64,000 nucleotides of DNA from assembly GCF_011762045.1 (NCBI RefSeq), contig NZ_JAASQS010000011.1:120508-184507 (forward strand), written 5' to 3'. This document shows, piece by piece, positions 44,558 to 52,601 of the stretch. The notes below the pieces were generated by a model. That model had not been told where the DNA came from, ran no database searches, and was given only the letters and a program-made list of their open reading frames with translations. The translations under genes were made by a program, and so were the position numbers. Source of the DNA: Rhizomicrobium electricum (GTDB lineage: Bacteria > Pseudomonadota > Alphaproteobacteria > Micropepsales > Micropepsaceae). Each line of letters starts with the position of its first letter. Position 1 is the first letter of the stretch.

Positions 44558-45415
44558 TCAGGCTGTAAGCGGCAGCGCGTGGAACCCCGCGGTATCAATC
44601 GCATCATCGACACTGCCGCCCTCGTGCACGATGACGCGGCAAGCGCGCATGACGGCGAGCGGCTCGTTGGCCTCGAAGACCGAGCGGCCGAACAGAATTC
44701 CGGCGGCCCCGGCCTTAACCACGGAGGATACCAGTTCGAGGGTGCCGCGGTCGCTCTTGCCACGCGGACCTCCAGCTAGCATGACGGGCACCGGCGACTG
44801 CGCAACGATACTGCGTAGCTTTTCAGTGCTGCCGGGCCAATCCGTCTTGATGATGTCCGCGCCCATCTCGGCACCGATGCGCGCATGGAAGGCTACGAAC
44901 GATCCATCGTTGATGTTTTTGGCGAGGGCATGACGGGCCCCCATCGTTTCTATAATATGAACCACACCAGCCGCTCGTGCCGCAGCATTGACTTCCGAAG
45001 TGGAGCGAAATGCGATGGTTTCCTCGGCCGGGTCGTTGTGGCCGACGAACATATAGTTGATGACTGCGTCCGCTCCCAGGGCGATGGCATCGTTGACCGA
45101 GGCGACCATGCGCGTATGGCCGTCCTTGTAGTCGAGGTCTGTGCCTTCGCGCCACATGGTGGTCTGATCAAGCCGCAAAATCAGGGCGGGCCCGCCGTTG
45201 CGGACGAGGTGAGCTCCGTAACGCAGAGCCGAACCAAGCGAAAGGATCACACCGTCGACGCCGGCCTCGGCCATGGCATCCAGAACGGTTTCGGGGTGCT
45301 CCAATCCCTTGCTGCAGCCAAGATGTAACGCATGGTCCATGGCGACACAAAAGCTGCGCTGCGTCTTGTTATTGATGATGCGGGAAAGGCGGATTTGAGT
45401 ACCCAACGTAGACAT
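44558..45415 (-). CDS. DhnA/LsrF-type class I aldolase
   Basis: This 285-residue TIM-barrel protein is of the DeoC/FbaB/LsrF superfamily (COG1830-like). It has VAMDHALHLG at the start, DGVILSLGSALRYG, and the Schiff-base lysine in GADIIKTDWPGS, with phosphate-binding loops PVMLAGGPRG and AAGILFGRSVFE. Family members are fructose-bisphosphate aldolase, LsrF thiolase or related C-C lyases acting on phosphorylated ketones. Here it lies 13 nt after a DeoR regulator and a DUF1537 kinase, so it probably cleaves a phosphorylated intermediate of an acid- or branched-sugar pathway. No alternative start is evident. Exact reaction unknown. Confidence 0.88.
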   Translation of the reverse strand: MSTLGTQIRLSRIINNKTQRSFCVAMDHALHLGCSKGLEHPETVLDAMAEAGVDGVILSLGSALRYGAHLVRNGGPALILRLDQTTMWREGTDLDYKDGHTRMVASVNDAIALGADAVINYMFVGHNDPAEETIAFRSTSEVNAAARAAGVVHIIETMGARHALAKNINDGSFVAFHARIGAEMGADIIKTDWPGSTEKLRSIVAQSPVPVMLAGGPRGKSDRGTLELVSSVVKAGAAGILFGRSVFEANEPLAVMRACRVIVHEGGSVDDAIDTAGFHALPLTA

Positions 45416-45428
45416 AGATATTCTTTCG

Positions 45429-46187
45429 CTAGACGAGTTCGAACGTTATTCCCGCCTGCTGCAACGATCTTGCTGCTGCGGGATCGATTTGCCGATCGAT
45501 GAAGATGTGGTCGAACTCGGTGAGTTCGGCAAACTGTGTCAGGGCTCGGGTGCGGAACTTCGCGGCATCGAGCAACATCACCGATTTTCCAGCCGCTTCC
45601 ATCATGGCCCGCTTGATGCGGACGACTTCCTGATCCTGGTGATAAAGACACGTTCCAATGACGGACGGCGCCGACATGAATGTCCAGTCGGCGCGCAGTT
45701 TACGCAATGTCTGCTCGCAGAGGAGGCCGTAGAATGCCTCCAGCGTGTCGTTATAATTTCCTCCCGCCAGCACGAGCTGGGTGTCCGGCCTGGCACGCAG
45801 CTTTTCACAGACCGCGAGCGAGTTCGTGATGACGGTGACGTTTTCGATGTCCTTGATTTCTTCGCAGATCTGCAGCGTGGTCGTGCTGTCGTCGAGCATG
45901 ATCACATGCCCGGGTTCGATCAGCCGTGCGGCAGCCTTGGCCAGGGCGATCTTTTCGGGTTGATGGACTTCCTGCCGGTAATGGAAATTGCTTTCGAAGA
46001 GGAGCGAGCTTTCGGCCGATGCTCCGCCCCGCTGTTTGCGCAAGAGCCCGCGGGCGGCTAGCAGGTCGAGGTCGCGATGAACGGTCATCCGGCTCACGCC
46101 AAGATGTTCGACCAGTTCGTCCAGGCCCACGGATTTGCGGGTTTGCACGACTTTTAAGAGTTCTCTGCGGCGTTCTTCGGCGTCCAT
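45429..46187 (-). CDS. DeoR-family transcriptional regulator
   Basis: This 252-residue repressor has an N-terminal helix-turn-helix (RRRELLKVVQTRKSVGLDELVEHLGVSRMTVHRDLDLLAARGLL). The C-terminal sugar-phosphate-binding domain has MLDDSTTTLQICEEI, VTVITNSLAVCEKL, LVLAGGNY and LLDAAKFRTRALTQFA. The ATG at 46187 is preceded by GGGGGA; an in-frame ATG at 46208 overlaps the kinase stop and is the alternative. DeoR proteins are released from DNA by a phosphorylated pathway intermediate. Its position in the kinase-aldolase operon suggests it controls that operon and perhaps pdxA2. Confidence 0.93.
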   Translation of the reverse strand: MDAEERRRELLKVVQTRKSVGLDELVEHLGVSRMTVHRDLDLLAARGLLRKQRGGASAESSLLFESNFHYRQEVHQPEKIALAKAAARLIEPGHVIMLDDSTTTLQICEEIKDIENVTVITNSLAVCEKLRARPDTQLVLAGGNYNDTLEAFYGLLCEQTLRKLRADWTFMSAPSVIGTCLYHQDQEVVRIKRAMMEAAGKSVMLLDAAKFRTRALTQFAELTEFDHIFIDRQIDPAAARSLQQAGITFELV

Positions 46188-46204
46188 GGCAGTCCCCCGT
46201 TGTC

Positions 46205-47569
46205 TCAATGTCCAATGATCAGTCGGCCCAGGAAATCTGGTTCGCCGACCTGACCACCTTTGAGTACAACTTCCGTTCCATCAAGTCTCCGGTTGTCTGT
46301 GCGGACTCGGCAGAGTGGGGCTCCCGGAACCATCGGACCGGAATACTCCAGGGCTTCGATGCCGAGCTTGGTAATGGCGTAGCTGGAGCTGTCTCCTCCC
46401 GCCAGAACTGCGCGCTGAATGCCTGTGTGTTCGATCACGCGCTTCAATACGCGGCCCAGGCTCTCCCCGAGAAGGCGGGAGCTCTCGTAGGCGCCATACC
46501 CGGCATTGCCTAGTGCTTCGCGGGTGCGTGCGATACGCGGATCGGATGGGCCCCGCGCCGTGCAGGCCACTGCGCCGCGGTGCTGCGATAACGCAGCGAC
46601 CATTTGTGTAACCAGTGCGTCTTCCGCATCACCTGCGCCGTCCACAAGTGCCACGGTATCCGCAGCGATGACGGCCATGCCATTTTTCTCGGCCCATTCG
46701 AGCTGTTTCTCGCTTATCGGAGAGCAACTGCCGTACACGGCGGCAATCTTGTCGACCGGTCCACTCGGCGGGCGGAGTTCCGCTGCGGGTAGTTTTCCCT
46801 CCACTGCGAGATAATCGAAATAGGCGTACTCGACGCCTGAGGAACCGGCCACGAACATCTGCCGGTCGGCGGCTTGGCTCGCGAGGATTTCACCCGTGCG
46901 GTGTGTTGTGATGGCGTCGAAGGTATCCAGGACAACGATCTCTGCACCGAGTGCCGCAAACCGCGCCGCGAAATCGTCCTCAGCCATCTGGCAATGGTCA
47001 AACCCCGCAATACGGCGCGCTGTCTGTTTGCCGAGGTGCAGCCGCAGATCGGCTTCAGTCATCGGCGTGACAGGGTGCCGGCTCATCGTCGGGTGGCGGT
47101 CAATTCGGTAGACGCCCTGGGTGCCGCCAACATGTCCCGCTGCGAACAGGGTCGAGAACACAACAAACCGGCGATGGGGAAGGACGCCGACCACCACCGG
47201 AACCGGTGTGCCGAAGCAATGGATGCCAATGTCGATTGCCTGCCCGATACTCCCGATCGTCGGAGAGGAGTCGAACGTCGAGCATGTTTTATAATGTACG
47301 ATGGGCGCGCCGGTGGCTTTGAGCGTCTCAAACACCTGCGGAAGATTGGCCTTCATCCATTCCGGGGTACGGCTGCGGCTGTCGCCCGCCACGCCGATGA
47401 CGTGGACATGGCGATACCGCGCCAACTGCTCGACGGTCGGACAGGCCAGGAAAAGGACGGCCGAGAGACCGGCCAACGCAGCCGCTTCCAGCGCATCGGT
47501 CGAGCCGGTGACGTCGTCACCATAAAACGACAGAAGCAGTTCGGGATCGCGGTCTGGTTGTTTCGGCAT
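46205..47569 (-). CDS. DUF1537 four-carbon acid-sugar kinase family protein
   Basis: This 454-residue kinase belongs to the DUF1537 family, whose members phosphorylate threonate, erythronate, 3-oxo-tetronates or 3-oxo-isoapionate. Visible are the N-terminal substrate-binding loop (LLSFYGDDVTGSTDALEAAALAG), HYKTCSTFDSSPTIGSIG, and C-terminal ATP-binding elements (AVLAGGDSSSYAITKLGIEALE, VLKGGQVGEPDFL). The gene is divergent from pdxA2 across a spacer holding palindrome site D. In known D-threonate and D-erythronate pathways, a DUF1537 kinase plus PdxA2 yields dihydroxyacetone phosphate and CO2. The acid used here is not determined by sequence alone. The kinase is the first gene of the leftward operon. 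Confidence 0.92.
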   Translation of the reverse strand: MPKQPDRDPELLLSFYGDDVTGSTDALEAAALAGLSAVLFLACPTVEQLARYRHVHVIGVAGDSRSRTPEWMKANLPQVFETLKATGAPIVHYKTCSTFDSSPTIGSIGQAIDIGIHCFGTPVPVVVGVLPHRRFVVFSTLFAAGHVGGTQGVYRIDRHPTMSRHPVTPMTEADLRLHLGKQTARRIAGFDHCQMAEDDFAARFAALGAEIVVLDTFDAITTHRTGEILASQAADRQMFVAGSSGVEYAYFDYLAVEGKLPAAELRPPSGPVDKIAAVYGSCSPISEKQLEWAEKNGMAVIAADTVALVDGAGDAEDALVTQMVAALSQHRGAVACTARGPSDPRIARTREALGNAGYGAYESSRLLGESLGRVLKRVIEHTGIQRAVLAGGDSSSYAITKLGIEALEYSGPMVPGAPLCRVRTDNRRLDGTEVVLKGGQVGEPDFLGRLIIGH

Positions 47570-47658
47570 CCTCTAGGCTCCTGCTGCGCCGGAAAATACG
47601 CCGGTACCGTACGGGCGCTAGCTGGCGATGTGGAATGTACCAAAAAAACCTATACATA

Positions 47659-47676
47659 CAACACAATTCGTGTGAT
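47659..47676. promoter_or_regulatory. Palindrome site D (kinase / pdxA2 spacer)
   Basis: CAACACAATTCGTGTGAT matches the other members of the recurrent palindrome (12 or 13 of 18 against site E) and has ACAC/GTGT arms. A partial AATGTACC copy lies just upstream at 47634-47641. The spacer is 154 nt long and AT-rich compared with the genes. Confidence 0.5.
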
Positions 47677-47723
47677 ATTCGGTCGTTTTCTCGTCCGCCA
47701 CCAGCGGATGGCGCATTGCAGGT

Positions 47724-48722
47724 ATGGAGTGGATGGTGAACAGAATTGGTCTGACGATGGGCGATCCGGCCGGGATCGGGCCCGAAGTGATCTGCAAAGC
47801 GCTTAAGGATATGTCGGCGGCGGAGCGTGCCGCGACGCTGGTCATCGCGGATCCTGTTTTCATGGCGCGGGCCAGTGCGTTGGTCGGGGCGGACTTGGAC
47901 TTCGTCACCACCGACGCGGCGGTTGAGGCCGGTAAGGTCGCGGACGGCGGCGTGCCTCTACTGCCGGTCGAGGCCAACAATCGAGATGCAATTCTGCCCG
48001 GCCAGTTGTCGGCAGATGCGGGCGAGGTCGGGTGCCGTATCATCAAGACGGCCGTCGAACTGGCTCTGGCAAAGAAGATCGACGTCATCTGCACGGCGGC
48101 GCTGAACAAAACCGCGATCCGAATGGCGGGCTATGCCTTGAACGGCCATGCCGGTCTGCTGTCGCACTTCACCGGCGTGAAGAAATGCTACGCCGTTTTG
48201 GCCTGTCCGCAGTTGTCGGTCATCCACGTCACGACGCATGTGGCTTTGTCCAAGGCCGCCGGTTTGTGCCGAACCGAATTGATCCTCGATACCATCAGGG
48301 CGGCACATCGCCATGTGTTGACCACGGGCGTTGCGAGGCCGCGGGTGGCCGTCGCGGCGATCAATCCGCATGCCGGCGAGGCTGGTCTCTACGGTACGGA
48401 AGATCAGGAGCAGGTGGTGCCGGCGGTCGAAGCCGCCTGTGCCGAGGGTATTCTGGCCACCGGACCGATTCCCGGCGATGTCGTTTTTGAGCAGGCCATC
48501 GACGGTAAATTCGATATCGTCGTGGCGCAGTTCCACGACCAGGGCCATATCCCGGCCAAGTTGATCGGCCGCCACGAGACGGTGAACATCACGGCCGGGT
48601 TGCCGATTTTGCGCACGTCGGTAGATCAGGGCACTGCCTTTGACATCGCCTGGAAAGGCGTGGCCCGGCCGGGCAACATGAAGGCCGCCATTGCCATGGC
48701 ACGCCGCATGCGCCCGGTCTGA
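47724..48722 (+). CDS. pdxA2: PdxA2-type 4-phosphate acid-sugar dehydrogenase
   Basis: This 332-residue NAD-dependent dehydrogenase is of the PdxA family. It begins MVNRIGLTMGDPAGIGPEVICKAL. The metal-ligand histidines are in NGHAGLLSHFTGVKK, AAINPHAGEAGLYGTED and AQFHDQGHIPAKL. Because it stands opposite a DUF1537 kinase, it is a PdxA2 that oxidises and decarboxylates a 4-phosphorylated acid sugar (for example D-threonate 4-phosphate) to dihydroxyacetone phosphate, and not the vitamin B6 enzyme. The first ATG at 47724 and one at 47733 are both possible. It ends 11 nt from the convergent VOC gene. Confidence 0.92.
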   Translation: MEWMVNRIGLTMGDPAGIGPEVICKALKDMSAAERAATLVIADPVFMARASALVGADLDFVTTDAAVEAGKVADGGVPLLPVEANNRDAILPGQLSADAGEVGCRIIKTAVELALAKKIDVICTAALNKTAIRMAGYALNGHAGLLSHFTGVKKCYAVLACPQLSVIHVTTHVALSKAAGLCRTELILDTIRAAHRHVLTTGVARPRVAVAAINPHAGEAGLYGTEDQEQVVPAVEAACAEGILATGPIPGDVVFEQAIDGKFDIVVAQFHDQGHIPAKLIGRHETVNITAGLPILRTSVDQGTAFDIAWKGVARPGNMKAAIAMARRMRPV

Positions 48723-48733
48723 ACCGTCGAGCG

Positions 48734-49282
48734 TTATTCCGCGGGCATTTTCGAGAGATCTGGGAACGGGCGAACGGGATTGCTGCCGTCCCAGTTTTCG
48801 CTCGCCTCGCGGATTTGACGAAACAGCGTGCCTTTCGCGCCCGAGATTTCGGACAGCTCGATCACTGTGCCCGGATGAAATTCCGTTTCGAAATAAACAT
48901 AGCGGCCGCCGGCGCCGACGGACCCGTACATGCCGATTTTCAATCCTTGCGCGGTCAGGCGGGCGATGTCGGAATCGAAATCGGTCGTCCAGTAGGCAAA
49001 GTGTTGGGCGCCCGTATGCCCGGCTTTGAGGAAGTCGAGATACATCGACGGCGCATCATTCAACTGCTGCACGAGTTCCATCTGCAGCGGACCGGAATTC
49101 GCGAGTGCGACAGCACGCTGTATCGGAGAAGGGCGCCCTTTGTATTCAAAGTGCTGGTCGACGATTTTCGGAGCGTAGAACCATGGGCCGATACCGAGAA
49201 TTTCGGACCAGTATTTCATTGCAGCTTCGATATCGCGCACCACGTACCCGATTTGCCGGACCTCACCAAAAAACCTGCTCAT
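48734..49282 (-). CDS. VOC (glyoxalase) superfamily protein
   Basis: This 182-residue protein consists of paired beta-alpha-beta-beta-beta units. The first runs VRQIGYVVRDIEAAMKYWSEILGIGPWF. The second begins QHFAYWTTDFDSDIARLTAQGLKIGM, continues RYVYFETEFHPGTVIELSEI, and has His and Glu residues at metal-ligand positions. Relatives include glyoxalase I, methylmalonyl-CoA epimerase and extradiol dioxygenases. It is divergent from the TRAP operon and shares site E with it. An epimerase or lyase acting on the imported acid is possible, but nothing in the sequence decides it. Confidence 0.85.
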   Translation of the reverse strand: MSRFFGEVRQIGYVVRDIEAAMKYWSEILGIGPWFYAPKIVDQHFEYKGRPSPIQRAVALANSGPLQMELVQQLNDAPSMYLDFLKAGHTGAQHFAYWTTDFDSDIARLTAQGLKIGMYGSVGAGGRYVYFETEFHPGTVIELSEISGAKGTLFRQIREASENWDGSNPVRPFPDLSKMPAE

Positions 49283-49331
49283 TACATCCTCATTCGACCG
49301 TGTTACGTTGGTCCTTGCTGGACAAGAAACA

Positions 49332-49349
49332 TAACACGATTTATGTTAC
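49332..49349. promoter_or_regulatory. Palindrome site E (VOC / TRAP spacer)
   Basis: TAACACGATTTATGTTAC is the clearest inverted-repeat member of the motif, with TAACA against TGTTA at the ends. It lies in the 109-nt divergent spacer, 43 nt before the TRAP-binding-protein start. Confidence 0.55.
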
Positions 49350-49391
49350 GAATAACGTCCTTTGTAAACTAAGGTATTCGGGCCGATTGCC

Positions 49392-50396
49392 ATGGCGACG
49401 ATAAATAGAAGGTCGGTCTTGGCAGGGATTGCGGCGTGGACCGGCTCCGGCCCTCATGCCCGGGCCAAGTCCCGCTTCATCTATAAATACGGAAACAATC
49501 TTCCGACCAGTCATCCGCTCAACCGGCGTGCCCGCGAAGCGGCCGACAGAATTCGCAAAGAGACGGCCGGCGAACTCGACATCCGCATCTTCCCCAGCAA
49601 TCAGCTTGGCGGCGACACCGGCATGCTGAACCAACTGCGGGCGGGAGCGATCGAGTTTTTCACGCCGTCTTCGCTTGCCATTGCGACCCTGGTTCCGTCT
49701 GCCGCCATCAACGCCGTCGGATTTGCGTTCCGCGACTATAATGCGGTTTGGGCCGCCATGGATGGCGATCTTGGCGGCTTTATCGCGGCACAGATCGAAA
49801 AGGCCGGCCTGCATATGATGCCGCGCGTATGGGACAACGGTTTTCGCCAAATCACCACATCGCGCCGGCCCATTCTTTCGCCCGCGGATCTTGCCGGCGT
49901 GAAGATCCGCGTTCCGGTGAGCCAAATTCCCATTAGTCTGTTTCGGACGCTGGGCGGAACGCCCACCGGGATGCAGTTCAGCGAGGTCTACACGGCCTTG
50001 CAGACCCACATTGTAGATGGACAGGAAAACCCGCTGCCGATTATCGATACGGCGAAGCTGTACGAGGTGCAGACCTACGTCAGCCAAACCAACCATATCT
50101 GGGACGGCTATCTCTTCGTGGCCAACGGCGCGGCTTGGTACAGGTTGCCCAAGGATATGCGGAAAATTGCGGAATCCGCTTTCAACGAGCTTTGCATGGC
50201 GCAGCGCGCGGATATCGCCGCGCTGAACGTTTCCGTTCGTGCCGCGCTTTCCGCGCGCCATATGACGTTCGTGGATCCGGATCCCGCGCCATTCAAGAAG
50301 AAACTTATAGAGCGGGGTTTTTACCGCCAGTGGAGGGAGAGGTTTGGTGACGTCGCTTGGAGGCATCTCGAAAGATACGTCGGCCGTCTCGCCTGA
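49392..50396 (+). CDS. TRAP transporter solute-binding protein (DctP family)
   Basis: This 334-residue periplasmic binding protein has a Tat-like or Sec leader (MATINRRSVLAGIAAWTGSG). The DctP fold is readable: YGNNLPTSHPLNRRAREAADRI, IRIFPSNQLGGDTGMLNQLRAGAIEF and the conserved arginine in LAGVKIRVPVSQIP. FSEVYTALQTHIVDGQENPL follows. The arginine binds a carboxylate, so the ligand is probably an organic or sugar acid. This suits the acid-sugar kinase and PdxA2 encoded next door. It overlaps the permease gene by 50 nt, so both are in one operon. Confidence 0.95.
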   Translation: MATINRRSVLAGIAAWTGSGPHARAKSRFIYKYGNNLPTSHPLNRRAREAADRIRKETAGELDIRIFPSNQLGGDTGMLNQLRAGAIEFFTPSSLAIATLVPSAAINAVGFAFRDYNAVWAAMDGDLGGFIAAQIEKAGLHMMPRVWDNGFRQITTSRRPILSPADLAGVKIRVPVSQIPISLFRTLGGTPTGMQFSEVYTALQTHIVDGQENPLPIIDTAKLYEVQTYVSQTNHIWDGYLFVANGAAWYRLPKDMRKIAESAFNELCMAQRADIAALNVSVRAALSARHMTFVDPDPAPFKKKLIERGFYRQWRERFGDVAWRHLERYVGRLA

Positions 50397-52254
50397 TGGC
50401 GCAACCGCGGACGGTGAGTTCGCGACGTTCAAAGCATTTGCGGCGAAGGCGGAGCGGGCCGTGGCGCTCGCGGCAGAAATCCCCGGTGCGGTTCTCGTCA
50501 TTGCCGAAGTGGCGATTCTGTTTTCCGGTGTCGCATTTCGTTACGTCTTGCATCAACCGCTGTTGTGGTCGGACGAACTCGCGGGAATTCTTTTCCTCTG
50601 GATGTCGATGCTCGGGGCGGCCGTCGCGCAGCACCGCGGCGGGCACATGCGGCTCACGGTCGTGGTCGGATTGGCACCGGAGCGCTGGCGGCAGCGGATC
50701 GAGACTTTCTCTTCATTGACCGTCATTCTGTTTCTCGGGCTGATGCTGTACCCCGCGTGGGAACACGCCCGGGCCGAGACTGCCGTTTTCACGCCGGCGC
50801 TGGGCTTGCCCGACATCTGGAAAGCGGCAGCCATTTTCGTCGGCTGCATCCTGATGCTGACCATCGCGCTGCTGCAGCTCGTGCAACGGGCGCGGTTGAG
50901 GGACATTGCCCTGTCCTTGGCGCTTCTGGCGATGTGCGGTCTGGCGCTCTGGCTTCTTGAGCCGCAACTGTATGCGATGGGGAATTGGAGTCTCCTCGTT
51001 TTCTTCGGGATCGGCGTTTCTGTTCTGACCTTTGCCGGCGCGCCCATTGCAATATCCTTCGGCTTGGCCGCCGTGACCTATTTTCTGTTTGCCACGGCGA
51101 CGCCGATATCCATCGCGGCCATCTGCATGGACGAGGGTATGTCCGGCTTCCTGTTGCTCTCGATTCCCTTGTTCGTTTTGCTCGGCCTGATGATCGAGGC
51201 GACGGGCCTCGCCGCGGCGCTTGCGGGCGTGCTGGCAAAACTCGTCGCCCATTTCAGGGGCGGGATGTCCTATGTGCTGATCGCGGCAATGTACCTGGTG
51301 TCGGGAATATCGGGTTCGAAAGCGGCCAATATGGCGGCGATCGCGCCCGTTTTGCTGCCCGAGATGCAGCGGCGCGGCAAGAAACCCGGCGAGTTGATCG
51401 GACTGCTGTCCGCGTCGGCGGCCATGGGCGAAACCATTCCTCCGTCGATCGTCCTCATCACCGTCGGCTCGGTTACCGGTGTGTCGATTTCGGCATTGTT
51501 CACCGGCGGCATGCTGCCGGCCGTCGTCGGCGCATTCGGTCTCTTTGCGATAGCGTGGTTTCGTTCTCGCTCTGAAAAGGTCGATAACGTGCGTCGCGCC
51601 TCGTTGCGGGAGATCGCAAAGGCCTTGGTGTGGGCTTTGCCGCCACTGCTGTTGCTGGTCGTGGTCCGGATGGCTGTGGTGACGGGAATGACGACGGCCA
51701 CCGAAGTGTCCACCATAGGTGTGCTCTACACGATCGTCGTGTCGATCGTGTTTTACCGGAGTTTCCGGCTGGACCGGATGTGGCCGATGTTGTGCGAAAC
51801 GCTGTCTCTGTCGGGCGCCATCATGATTATTCTCGGCACGGCATCCGCTATGGCGTGGGCTTTGACGCAAGCCGAATTCTCACACCAGCTCGCGGCCGCG
51901 ATGGAGGCTATGCCGGGCGGAAAGGTCGGGTTCATGGTGCTGTCGATCGTCGTGTTTGCGATCTTGGGCAGCATTCTCGAAGGCATTCCGGCGATCGTCG
52001 TCTTTGCGCCGCTGTTGTTTCCCATTGCCAAAGCGCTGGGCATCGCCCCGGTCCACTACGGGATCGTCATGGTGCTTTCGATGAGCCTCGGGTTGTTCAC
52101 GCCGCCGCTTGGAATCGGGTTCTACCAGGCCTGTGCGATTGGCCGCGTTTCACCCGAGAAGGCCGTAAGAGCGATCTGGGTCTACATGCTGGCGATTCTG
52201 TTGGCTGTCGCGATTGTGGCCGCGGCTCCATGGCTCACGGACCCAAAGTTCTAG
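50347..52254 (+). CDS. Fused TRAP transporter permease (DctQ-DctM)
   Basis: This 635-residue membrane protein fuses the small and large TRAP subunits. The N-terminal DctQ-like part has four helices (FRYVLHQPLLWSDELAGILFLWMSMLGAAVAQ). A connecting helix pair joins it to a DctM part of about 12 helices (VSGISGSKAANMAAIAPVLLPEMQRRGKKPGELIGLLSASAAMGETIPPS, read in parts). A GTG start at 50347 sits 6 nt after GGAGGGAGAGG; a TTG three bases earlier is too close to it. It is sodium-driven in known members and works with the 49392 binding protein. Confidence 0.94.
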   Translation: MTSLGGISKDTSAVSPDGATADGEFATFKAFAAKAERAVALAAEIPGAVLVIAEVAILFSGVAFRYVLHQPLLWSDELAGILFLWMSMLGAAVAQHRGGHMRLTVVVGLAPERWRQRIETFSSLTVILFLGLMLYPAWEHARAETAVFTPALGLPDIWKAAAIFVGCILMLTIALLQLVQRARLRDIALSLALLAMCGLALWLLEPQLYAMGNWSLLVFFGIGVSVLTFAGAPIAISFGLAAVTYFLFATATPISIAAICMDEGMSGFLLLSIPLFVLLGLMIEATGLAAALAGVLAKLVAHFRGGMSYVLIAAMYLVSGISGSKAANMAAIAPVLLPEMQRRGKKPGELIGLLSASAAMGETIPPSIVLITVGSVTGVSISALFTGGMLPAVVGAFGLFAIAWFRSRSEKVDNVRRASLREIAKALVWALPPLLLLVVVRMAVVTGMTTATEVSTIGVLYTIVVSIVFYRSFRLDRMWPMLCETLSLSGAIMIILGTASAMAWALTQAEFSHQLAAAMEAMPGGKVGFMVLSIVVFAILGSILEGIPAIVVFAPLLFPIAKALGIAPVHYGIVMVLSMSLGLFTPPLGIGFYQACAIGRVSPEKAVRAIWVYMLAILLAVAIVAAAPWLTDPKF

Positions 52255-52601
52255 ATGGACGTGAGCGAAATTGATTGATTTTCATAACACGCACCTGCTC
52301 AACCCGGCTCTCCGTTGTGCTAGGCAATGCTTTGGTAACGCTCCCATTTTCCGGAAAAATTTGCGCACCAAGCGACTGTGATAAAAAATATCATTTATTT
52401 ACAGCACGTTAATTGGATAATATCCAGAACTTGGCGGCATATATCATATCATATGATATTTTAGCCACGCTATAACACAAAAAATGGTCTTATGACGCGG
52501 AATGTGCGATTTGTGCTTGTCAGACAAACGGGCCTGGTGACTTAATATGACAAAAGCTGGCTGAAAATGATTGGAAGGGCTGGCGTAGGGAGGTCAAGCT
52601 A
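52255..52601. promoter_or_regulatory. AT-rich control region upstream of TonB receptor
   Basis: This 347-nt gap is distinctly AT-rich between 52370 and 52500. It contains a perfect 14-bp palindrome ATATCATATGATAT (52446-52459) and palindrome site F at 52474-52489, which on the minus strand reads ACCATTTTTTGTGTTA (12 of 16 with site B). A half-site ATAACACG lies near 52284. A GGGAGGT ribosome site precedes the receptor start. No gene is seen in it. Confidence 0.6.

Noticed and set aside
47284..47300. ATAATGTACGATGG resembling the recurrent palindrome
   Set aside because: It lies inside the kinase coding sequence and only one half resembles the motif.
47724..48722. PdxA as the pyridoxine-biosynthesis enzyme
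   Set aside because: The gene is divergent from a DUF1537 kinase in a glycan locus with no other vitamin B6 genes, which is the PdxA2 context.
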